From assembly GCA_025457985.1 (NCBI GenBank), contig JALOTI010000064.1, forward strand, positions 1 to 8,320: DNA of 8,320 bases, written 5' to 3'. Within the stretch, counting starts at the first letter, position 1. Every line of letters starts with the position of its first letter. Positions 1-6,182 of this stretch are shown here, one piece after another. The notes below the pieces were generated by a model. It made no database searches, was not told where the DNA came from, and was given only the letters and a program-made list of their open reading frames with translations. A program made the position numbers and the translations under genes. The DNA comes from Leptospira sp. (GTDB lineage Bacteria; Spirochaetota; Leptospiria; Leptospirales; Leptospiraceae).

Positions 1-2277
1 AGATTCCCTAACTTTTTGAATAGCAGACTCTCTGCGGAATGATTCTTTTTTCATGAGATAAGCTGCCGCAATGGTTCCTGATCTTCCTAACCCACCAACG
101 CAATGAATCATGACTCTTTCTTTTTTCTGAATCCGATCTTCTACCCAATCCAAAATCAATTCCAGCTGTGGGAACGATGGGACTCGTTGGTCTAAAATGG
201 AAATGTGAAGATGGTCCAGATTGTTTTGTTGGAAGATTTTTTTGATATCGGAAACCCCGTAATCGACTAATTCTTGTTCGGTAACCAAACTTAAAATATT
301 TGTCACACCTTCTTTTTTTATATCTTCCACATCTTCCGCGAGCACCCTTCCTCTATCTTTTCGACCGGGTAAGATCGTGAGACCTAAATTTTGGAATCTC
401 GAGTTTTCCGAATCTGGTTTTAAAAAATCAATTCGTAAAGCCTTGGTCTTTTGTATAGATGACTTTATCTTTTGGATTAGTGTTGCTCCGACAAATAGAG
501 CCCATTTTCTCTGATACTCATTACTTTCATCAAAGGACAAAGTATGCATAGCGTATCTTAATGCACCTACATACATTTGGTAGGGATCACGATCGAGTTT
601 CACCAATTTTGTATAGTAGGATCTGAGTTTTGCGATCACACGATAAGCTCTCTTCAGCTTCGGATTTATAATAAATTTCGGTGCCTCAAAACTCGGCGGT
701 ATTCCTAGATCTTCCCATTCGATTAGAAATTTAGAAAGTTCCATTGCTTCTCGGAGTTCGAGCTCAGATTCGATCTTACAAAAGATAAAGAGAATGTCAT
801 TTTCCAATTTTAAAAGATCTCGAATGATATGCCCTTTGTGGGTATGGAAAAAATCGATCAGCCAAACATTATTTTGAGCATCAATGATGATATTTGCCCC
901 GTTTAAATCACCATGTACATAGGAGAGATTGTGACTCATCGCATTGTATTCCTTTAGGTTTACTAAATCCTTCTCATAAAAAAAACAAGGATTGTAAATA
1001 GAAACTCCTGGTAACAATTCCAAATAATCCGTATTAGCGGGAGCTCCTAATAAAGCTTCAATCCTCATTCTTACTGATTTTGAATATTTAGTTTGGAAAT
1101 CATAGTATTCTAATAGGTTTAATTTTTCTAAGGTAGCCGCATCAAAAAGTCTTCCCAATTGTTCTGAAAAAACGATATCAATAACCGCATCTAAATCAGA
1201 ATCTCTTTCCATATTTGCATAAATCTTTTGGAAAGTTCGAACATTCCCATCTAACATCGCTGCATAACGATATTTTATGGCACCGCGATCTTCCAATTCG
1301 CAAAAATCGATGATCGAAGGTGCATTGTTTCCGAGAACTTCTTGGATTCTTTCAAAACTCATTCTCTCTTTTGCTATCAAATCCCGGTTACCAATTTTTA
1401 TGACGCATGGAACTTGTTTATGACCCAAATAATCGATCGAATTTGATTTTAAAACAACATTCCCTGAGAATCCTCCATCCAAAGTTTTAAATTCAACTTC
1501 TTTGCAGTCACGAAAGAGATATAAGATGATTTTTTTATCTAATTCTGAAATTGGATACTTTGGATCTAGTTTTATCTTTTCGTTGGAAATCCTAGAATGT
1601 GAAATGATTCTTTTTTCCAAGCTGGGTTGGTCACCTGCTAAAAATTCTGTAAATGCTCCGATAGATGAGAATATTTGAACACCTAATATTTGTTTTAGTT
1701 GATCAAGTGCTATAAAATGCATCGATAAAGAAGAACTTGCGGTTAAGGCAGAACAGACTGCTATTTCAAAATTTGGATAGCGTGTTTTTAAATCATACGC
1801 AAGAAAGGTAACCTTTGCTTCCGTCCATACACCTGTTATGCCGACTCTAAGTTTTTTATTTGAATAGGGCTGTAGAATTGTTTCTAACTCTGTATCTACG
1901 AAATCATTCAGACCTGATGCGTTCACAATAGAATGTCTTTTCGGAATCGAATCGATCCAAGGTTGGAATACAAATTCCGCACCTTTAGTATTTTGGACGC
2001 AGTGAACACCAAACTGCGTTAGGTGGTCTGTTTGTTTGGGATCGTCAGCGTTGTGCCAATCACGAATATGGATGAGTTTCAGATCTTCGGGATTTTTTTC
2101 ATATGCCCAATCCATAAGTGAAAATATGGGTCCATCTTCAATCATGGAACCCAAAAGTCGATTTGCTTCACTGAAACCAATATGTAGAGAGTTTGGAAGT
2201 GGATCGTATTTATCTAAAATGGACGTAAAGTCGTTTTGGAGGCATTGTGTAAAAAGTATTGATTCCGTCGTTGGCAT
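1..2277 (-). CDS. Isochorismatase-like / kinase-like / dual-specificity phosphatase fusion protein (C-terminus beyond window)
   Basis: An open frame of 759 codons runs without a stop from ATG at 2277 to the left edge. Three domains can be read. Residues 1-205 resemble isochorismatase/nicotinamidase hydrolases (QNDF at 14-17, RDWH at 72-75, HCVQNTKGAEF at 92-102, GVWTEAKV at 149-156), but the catalytic Asp, Lys and Cys positions carry C12, N119/A120 and K155. Residues about 255-615 resemble a protein-kinase/aminoglycoside-phosphotransferase fold: Gly-rich loop GGFSGN 268-273, K294, catalytic HGDLNGAN 475-482 and metal-binding D495 in LIDF. A helical stretch follows at about 540-615. Residues 628 onward resemble a CDKN3-type phosphatase: LGLTILPGR 631-639, candidate general acid D696, and HCVGGLGRSGT 725-735 with C726 and R732. 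The middle domain recalls the 'ternary complex associated domain 9' kinases, but that name is from memory. No Shine-Dalgarno is visible before the ATG; the start was chosen because the hydrolase fold begins a few residues later. The substrates are unknown. Regulation of a protein or small molecule by opposing kinase and phosphatase activities is inference. Confidence 0.85.
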   Translation of the reverse strand, partial: MPTTESILFTQCLQNDFTSILDKYDPLPNSLHIGFSEANRLLGSMIEDGPIFSLMDWAYEKNPEDLKLIHIRDWHNADDPKQTDHLTQFGVHCVQNTKGAEFVFQPWIDSIPKRHSIVNASGLNDFVDTELETILQPYSNKKLRVGITGVWTEAKVTFLAYDLKTRYPNFEIAVCSALTASSSLSMHFIALDQLKQILGVQIFSSIGAFTEFLAGDQPSLEKRIISHSRISNEKIKLDPKYPISELDKKIILYLFRDCKEVEFKTLDGGFSGNVVLKSNSIDYLGHKQVPCVIKIGNRDLIAKERMSFERIQEVLGNNAPSIIDFCELEDRGAIKYRYAAMLDGNVRTFQKIYANMERDSDLDAVIDIVFSEQLGRLFDAATLEKLNLLEYYDFQTKYSKSVRMRIEALLGAPANTDYLELLPGVSIYNPCFFYEKDLVNLKEYNAMSHNLSYVHGDLNGANIIIDAQNNVWLIDFFHTHKGHIIRDLLKLENDILFIFCKIESELELREAMELSKFLIEWEDLGIPPSFEAPKFIINPKLKRAYRVIAKLRSYYTKLVKLDRDPYQMYVGALRYAMHTLSFDESNEYQRKWALFVGATLIQKIKSSIQKTKALRIDFLKPDSENSRFQNLGLTILPGRKDRGRVLAEDVEDIKKEGVTNILSLVTEQELVDYGVSDIKKIFQQNNLDHLHISILDQRVPSFPQLELILDWVEDRIQKKERVMIHCVGGLGRSGTIAAAYLMKKESFRRESAIQKVRES

Positions 2278-2289
2278 AAAACAAAATGT

Positions 2290-2318
2290 TTGACAAGTTC
2301 TCAAAAAAATCGATCAAT
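2290..2318 (+). promoter_or_regulatory. Candidate sigma-70 promoter for the exported repeat protein
   Basis: A perfect TTGACA (-35) lies at 2290-2295. A weak -10 candidate, ATCAAT, lies at 2313-2318 after 17 bp. It sits in the 71-bp gap between two divergent genes, about 30 bp upstream of the ATG at 2349. The -35 is convincing but the -10 matches only three of six bases, so the call is tentative. No comparably good promoter was found for the opposite gene. Confidence 0.35.
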
Positions 2319-2338
2319 AAATTTCAAAAATTAAGGAC

Positions 2339-2343
2339 AGGAG
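2339..2343 (+). promoter_or_regulatory. Ribosome binding site that fixes the start at 2349
   Basis: AGGAG lies five bases before the ATG at 2349. It directs initiation at the start of a typical signal peptide. The frame also has an upstream ATG at 2286, but that lies beside the -35 hexamer, lacks a ribosome site and would put 21 charged residues before the signal sequence. Confidence 0.8.
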
Positions 2344-2348
2344 AAGCC

Positions 2349-2660
2349 ATGAAACTTCTAATTACCATCTCTTTGTTACTAACAAGCCTCAATCTTTTTG
2401 CAGGTGCTGTCGGTTCTGACTGCACTTTCAAAGGTAAAAAATTAGCAGGAAAGATCCAATTTGTGAATAGTTTTCCTGATATAAAAGTTCAAGTTGTTAC
2501 AAGTTTCCCTGATCTAAAGGTTCAGAAAGTTTCTAGTTTCCCGAGTGATTGTGGAAAATGGCAAGAGGTTACAAGTTTTCCAGATATTAAAGTACAAATT
2601 GTAACAAGTTTTCCCGACATCAAAATTCAATATGTTGATTCTTTCCCTGGAGTACCTTAG
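2349..2660 (+). CDS. Small exported SFPDIKVQ-repeat protein, probable 7_1 (septoil) knot family
   Basis: A 103-residue protein. Residues 1-20 form a signal peptide with a hydrophobic core and an Ala-Gly-Ala cleavage site at 18-20, so the protein is probably periplasmic or secreted. It is not a lipoprotein, because no Cys follows the cleavage site. The mature part contains six SFP units at residues 41, 52, 63, 76, 87 and 98: a strict 11-residue period broken once by a 13-residue central unit (SDCGKWQ). Each unit reads roughly V(T/N/D)SFPD(I/L)K(V/I)Q, an alternating pattern expected for short beta strands. C25 and C68 could form a disulfide. From memory, this pattern matches small proteins annotated as '7(1) septoil knot domain-containing', predicted to form the deep 7_1 knot and found in unrelated bacteria. 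Function is unknown. It diverges from the kinase-phosphatase fusion gene, and its stop overlaps the stop of the convergent sulfatase-fold gene. Confidence 0.85.
   Translation: MKLLITISLLLTSLNLFAGAVGSDCTFKGKKLAGKIQFVNSFPDIKVQVVTSFPDLKVQKVSSFPSDCGKWQEVTSFPDIKVQIVTSFPDIKIQYVDSFPGVP
2454..2648 (+). repeat. Coding tandem repeat, about 33 bp period (SFPDIKVQ units)
   Basis: Six protein-level repeats occupy this stretch with spacings of 11, 11, 13, 11 and 11 codons. The DNA copies differ at many synonymous positions. For SFP the codons are AGT TTT CCT, AGT TTC CCT, AGT TTT CCA and AGT TTT CCC in four of the units, and the following Asp, Ile/Leu, Lys, Val and Gln codons also vary. The repeat is therefore old and maintained at protein level, not a recent slippage product. 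Confidence 0.8.
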
Positions 2661-4645
2661 TCTTTCGTATTATCTTTAGGAAAAATAGAGTTTTGATTCA
2701 TAAGATCTAGAGACAAATTAAAAATTGCCTTTGCTTTGTTTGTCTCTAGGTTACAATTCTTACGATCTTCATTACACAATCTATCCACTCCATATGGAGG
2801 ATTCATCTCGAATATAAACTGCGTATTCCCATCGACACTTTGATACAAAATTTTTGATTCAGAAATCCAACCACAAGCAGATCCATAGGCAAAATATGTT
2901 GTGCCAGATCTTACACTTGGATCTCTTAGATTTTTTCCGAATCCTGAGAATTCTACAGGTGTATTTAAAAATCCTAATATAGTCGGTAAAACATCTAACT
3001 GAGAAGCTATCCTTTCATCCTTCTTTGGTGTTACGTTTTTTGGTGAATAGATCAGAAAGGGAACCATTCTGTCTTCAAAATAGGATAAATATCTGTGGTG
3101 AGTGTGGTCACCCACGAATAGAAACACCGTTGAATCAAAATAATCCTTTTTTTCCATTTTTTTTATAAATTCACCCAAAGCCCAATCGGAGTAATGATAG
3201 GTATTGAGGTAGTCAAAGTCTTGTACTTGATTATCGTATAAATTAAACTTTGGATCAGGAACCTTATACGGGTAATGCGTTGTCATCGTGAGGATGGTCA
3301 TAAAAAAAGGCTCTTGATTTTGGAATGCTAAATCCATCTCCTCTTCCGCTAATGTAAATAGGACTTCATCATCAAAACCCCAAGCTCCCAACAAAAAGCG
3401 ACCATCTTTAAAAATCTCTTGTTTGCCTGTTAGGTGCTTAAATCCAAAATGAGGTAAAATGGTTTGTAAACTATCAAATTTTAAATCGTCTCCTGTCAAA
3501 AATGAAGTACGGTATCCTAATTTTGTAAATAAATTACCAAGAGCTGAAAACTGGCTCAATACTTGAGGCGTTCTGATTGCTGTTAATCCTGGTCGATCAG
3601 GTATACTCGTAAGTATTGATAACAGTGCATTGGAAGTTCTTCCTCCATTTGCATAAAACTTTGTAAAACTATGTCCTCGTTTTGCTAGTTTATTGTAGTT
3701 AGGTGTTATCTCCTTACCTTCCCAAATTCCTGTTCCAACGGGCCATACATACTTACCGGTCCAGGATTCTTGAATCACCAGCACAATATTTTTGATCTTA
3801 GATTTTGGATTGGGAATCGTTCTTCGTAAGATTGGAAATTCAGTACTCTCCAAAAACTCGGCAGATGGATAGGCTATTTCTTCTTTAACGATGGCAAGAG
3901 CTTCTTCACGACTCAGTTTTAAATGTTTGGGAATCGATTGACTTTTTAAGTCATTAATAGTTGTATAGACGCCATTTAATGCCAGTTGGTTGACAAAGGG
4001 ATCTTCGGAGATTATTGCCTCACTCGCTCGTAGCGGAGATTCTTGGATTCCACCTCGAAAGGCAATAAAACAAAATAAGATCCAAACGAAAGCTCTTAGA
4101 ATTTGGCTTCGAATGGTACTTTTTTGATCTTCTAGGCTGGAAAGTTTTTTCCTTCTCGAAATTTTAAAAACAATCCAAATGTAAAAAGCAAAAAACAAAA
4201 CCAAGGCGCTCACTGCCAAAGGGTTCTCGGTTAGAATTGATTTTGTTAAAATGGGAAGGTCTCCCAAAAAGACAATCGCTTCGTATCCGATATGTTTATT
4301 GGCGTTTTCAAAATAAATCAAGTCAGCAAATAGATGTAAGCTGACGATCGGCAGAATAATGATAGGTCCAAAGATCCAAATCGAGCGAAACAACTTTATT
4401 TTTGAAAGAAAGTTGATTTTAGAGAGTAATACAAAGGATACGAGGAGTATAGCGACCGTACTTGTGTCAAAACGAATACCAAGTAAAAATATTTTTAAAA
4501 GAACAAAAAGGTCCCAAGTTTCCATCCTATATTGGTATGTAATCAAAAATAGGATTCGATACAATGTGAAGTAAACTAGGCCAAAACCAAAATAGAACAA
4601 ATACAATCGATCAGAAGCCAAGGTTTGGCTCCAAATTTTCTTCAT
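2657..4645 (-). CDS. LtaS/MdoB-like sulfatase-fold membrane protein (putative phosphoglycerol or phosphoethanolamine transferase)
   Basis: A 662-residue protein. About five membrane helices lie at residues 13-36, 46-75, 89-111, 143-162 and 182-199, followed by a linker and an extracytoplasmic alkaline-phosphatase/sulfatase domain from about 284 to 575. The metal and nucleophile residues of the LtaS family are present: E293 in VIQESW, nucleophile T337 in GGRTSN, H457 in TTHYPY, and D513-H514 in VGDHTH. Family members transfer a lipid-derived head group (phosphoglycerol in LtaS and OpgB, phosphoethanolamine in EptA-type relatives) to an envelope glycan or lipid. With an outer-membrane protein encoded nearby, lipoteichoic acid is an unlikely product, so the acceptor is unknown. 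ATG 4645 is the only start codon after the upstream in-frame stop. It has no usable Shine-Dalgarno. The gene is divergent from the biotin carboxylase gene, and its TAA overlaps the stop of the repeat protein. The substrate cannot be assigned from sequence. Confidence 0.9.
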   Translation of the reverse strand: MKKIWSQTLASDRLYLFYFGFGLVYFTLYRILFLITYQYRMETWDLFVLLKIFLLGIRFDTSTVAILLVSFVLLSKINFLSKIKLFRSIWIFGPIIILPIVSLHLFADLIYFENANKHIGYEAIVFLGDLPILTKSILTENPLAVSALVLFFAFYIWIVFKISRRKKLSSLEDQKSTIRSQILRAFVWILFCFIAFRGGIQESPLRASEAIISEDPFVNQLALNGVYTTINDLKSQSIPKHLKLSREEALAIVKEEIAYPSAEFLESTEFPILRRTIPNPKSKIKNIVLVIQESWTGKYVWPVGTGIWEGKEITPNYNKLAKRGHSFTKFYANGGRTSNALLSILTSIPDRPGLTAIRTPQVLSQFSALGNLFTKLGYRTSFLTGDDLKFDSLQTILPHFGFKHLTGKQEIFKDGRFLLGAWGFDDEVLFTLAEEEMDLAFQNQEPFFMTILTMTTHYPYKVPDPKFNLYDNQVQDFDYLNTYHYSDWALGEFIKKMEKKDYFDSTVFLFVGDHTHHRYLSYFEDRMVPFLIYSPKNVTPKKDERIASQLDVLPTILGFLNTPVEFSGFGKNLRDPSVRSGTTYFAYGSACGWISESKILYQSVDGNTQFIFEMNPPYGVDRLCNEDRKNCNLETNKAKAIFNLSLDLMNQNSIFPKDNTKD

Positions 4646-4654
4646 GAGAAAGAG

Positions 4655-4668
4655 ATAGAACCTTCTAT
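4655..4668. promoter_or_regulatory. Perfect 6-bp inverted repeat in a divergent intergenic region (operator candidate)
   Basis: ATAGAA-CC-TTCTAT is a perfect inverted repeat with a two-base centre. It lies 9 bp upstream of the LtaS-like gene (minus strand) and 71 bp upstream of the biotin carboxylase gene (plus strand). On the minus strand it falls between a possible -35 (TTGACC, 4677-4682) and the start codon. The position suits a repressor site, but one short palindrome in A+T-rich DNA may be chance. Confidence 0.25.
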
Positions 4669-4739
4669 ACTTTGGGTCAACTCGCTTCTTTTCTTTCTCC
4701 TTGATTTATTTTCTGAGTTTATTCAATTTGAACCTACTC

Positions 4740-6182
4740 ATGAAACCAATTTCTAAAATTTTGATTGCCAATCGCGGAGAGATTGCCTTACGAATCATTC
4801 GCACTGCAAAAAAAATGGGAATCAAAACTGTTGCCGTTTATTCAGACCCAGACAAATATCTCCCTTTTGTAGAGGAAGCAAATGAGGCGTTTGCTTTGGG
4901 AGGTACGGATGCCAGATCCTCCTATTTAAAAATAGATAAGGTGCTGGATGCTTGTATGCAGACAGGAGCCGATGCCGTTCATCCAGGTTATGGGTTCCTT
5001 TCTGAAAATACGGATTTTGCAAAACAGTTAGAAGCAAAAGGCATTCGATTTATCGGACCAAAACCTGAATCCATTTTAGCGATGGGGGATAAGATCGGAT
5101 CGCGCCTGTTAGTTGCTAAAAGGGGAGTTCCTGTAGTACCTGGATATGAGGGTGACGCACAAGATATCGAAACCTTTCGAAAGGAAGCCCAAAAGATCGG
5201 GTACCCCGTTATGGCAAAAGCCAGTGCCGGCGGTGGTGGAAAGGGTATGCGACGGATCAATTCAGAAGAAGAGCTTGAGACCTCTATTCTTTCTGCAAAG
5301 CGCGAGGCACTTTCTTCGTTTGGTGATGACCGTATTCTATTAGAAAAATATATTGTGAACCCAAGACATGTCGAATTCCAAGTCTTTGGTGATAGTTTTG
5401 GTAACATCATTCATTTGCATGAACGGGATTGTTCCATGCAAAGACGACATCAAAAGGTCGTTGAAGAAACTCCTGCACCTAATTTTCCAAAAGAACTTAA
5501 AGAAAAAATGGCAGAGGCTGCTATTCTTGCCGCAAAGTCGGTCAATTATGAAGGTGCTGGAACCGTAGAATTCATATTAGGTGAATCAGGTGAATTTTAT
5601 TTTTTAGAAATGAACACACGTCTCCAAGTGGAACATCCTGTAACGGAAATGACAACAGGTCTTGATTTGGTAGAGTGGCAGATCCGTGTTTGCCAAGGGG
5701 AGGAACTTCCTGAAAAAGAGACTCGTCCACAAAAAGGTCATTCTTTGGAAGTACGACTGTATGCGGAAGATCCTTCCGAGGGTTTTCTTCCGTCGATTGG
5801 AAAGATCCACTTCCTTCAATTTCCGAACCTCCCTGGTCTCCGTATTGATTCCGGAGTTCGAACTGGGTCCGAAATATCGATGTTTTACGATCCAATGATT
5901 GCCAAGATAATTGTTTGGGCTGAGACGAGAGCACTTGCCATCCAAACAATGACAGAAACCCTCAACCAAACAATTGTTTTTGGTCCAAAACATAATGTAA
6001 CATTTTTGAAACATCTAATTAATTCTCAAGGATTTTTAACAGGACAGTTTTCTACACATTATATCGCAGACAATATTGATGAATTACTGAAGGAATCTTT
6101 GAGCGATGTATATAAGTCCGCATTAGCTGCTACTGTGTTTTCTCAAAAAAACAAACAAAATTCCTGGGAGGCTTCTGTATGA
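4740..6182 (+). CDS. accC: Biotin carboxylase subunit of an acyl-CoA carboxylase
   Basis: A 480-residue ATP-grasp enzyme that carboxylates protein-bound biotin using ATP and bicarbonate in the cytoplasm. It opens with KILIANRGEIALRI (6-19) and has HPGYGFLSEN (81-90), K118 in MGDKI, K160 and the Gly-rich loop GGGGKG (164-169), the H210 region, and E277. The metal and catalytic signature LEMNTRLQVEHPVTE spans 289-303 and R339 lies in EVRLYAEDP. All expected active-site residues are present. The length exceeds E. coli AccC (449), with an extra tail of about 30 residues. ATG 4740 was chosen over an in-frame TTG at 4701, because family members begin just before KILIANRGE and neither start has a ribosome site. 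It is translationally coupled to the biotin carrier gene by a 4-bp overlap. The organisation with its partner resembles a split MCC/PCC alpha chain, so the substrate may be methylcrotonyl-, propionyl- or acetyl-CoA. The accC symbol names the activity only. The carboxyltransferase subunit is not in the window. Confidence 0.92.
   Translation: MKPISKILIANRGEIALRIIRTAKKMGIKTVAVYSDPDKYLPFVEEANEAFALGGTDARSSYLKIDKVLDACMQTGADAVHPGYGFLSENTDFAKQLEAKGIRFIGPKPESILAMGDKIGSRLLVAKRGVPVVPGYEGDAQDIETFRKEAQKIGYPVMAKASAGGGGKGMRRINSEEELETSILSAKREALSSFGDDRILLEKYIVNPRHVEFQVFGDSFGNIIHLHERDCSMQRRHQKVVEETPAPNFPKELKEKMAEAAILAAKSVNYEGAGTVEFILGESGEFYFLEMNTRLQVEHPVTEMTTGLDLVEWQIRVCQGEELPEKETRPQKGHSLEVRLYAEDPSEGFLPSIGKIHFLQFPNLPGLRIDSGVRTGSEISMFYDPMIAKIIVWAETRALAIQTMTETLNQTIVFGPKHNVTFLKHLINSQGFLTGQFSTHYIADNIDELLKESLSDVYKSALAATVFSQKNKQNSWEASV
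6166..6171 (+). promoter_or_regulatory. Ribosome binding site for the biotin carrier gene, inside the biotin carboxylase gene
   Basis: GGGAGG ends seven bases before the ATG at 6179, within the last codons of the biotin carboxylase gene. A strong site here shows that the carrier domain is made as a separate, coupled product and not by readthrough or frameshift. Confidence 0.75.

Noticed and set aside
2036..2293. Plus-strand open frame of 85 codons
   Set aside because: It lies antisense inside the N-terminal part of the long minus-strand fusion gene, whose hydrolase-like motifs are read from the other strand. Its own product shows no recognisable pattern.
2286..2348. Upstream ATG start for the repeat protein
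   Set aside because: It overlaps the TTGACA hexamer, has no ribosome site, and would place a charged 21-residue leader before a signal peptide. AGGAG points to 2349.
4359..4574. Plus-strand open frame of 71 codons
   Set aside because: Shadow of the membrane-helix region of the LtaS-like gene; no start signals and no family resemblance.
4646..4699. GAGAAAG...CTTTCTC inverted repeat as a hairpin or terminator
   Set aside because: Arms of only seven purine/pyrimidine-rich bases separated by 40 bp in a region between divergent genes; likely composition, not structure.
4701..4739. TTG start extending the biotin carboxylase by 13 residues
   Set aside because: No ribosome site. The extension (hydrophobic, Leu-rich) does not belong to the family, whose N-terminus starts just before KILIANRGE.
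4988..6014. Several minus-strand and alternate-frame open frames of 65-140 codons within the biotin carboxylase gene
   Set aside because: All sit inside a gene with complete catalytic motifs and have no ribosome sites or recognisable products.
6179..6182. Possible frameshift splitting a single carboxylase alpha gene
   Set aside because: The ATGA overlap and GGGAGG seven bases upstream are normal signals for coupled separate genes, and the carrier protein has a complete N-terminal domain.
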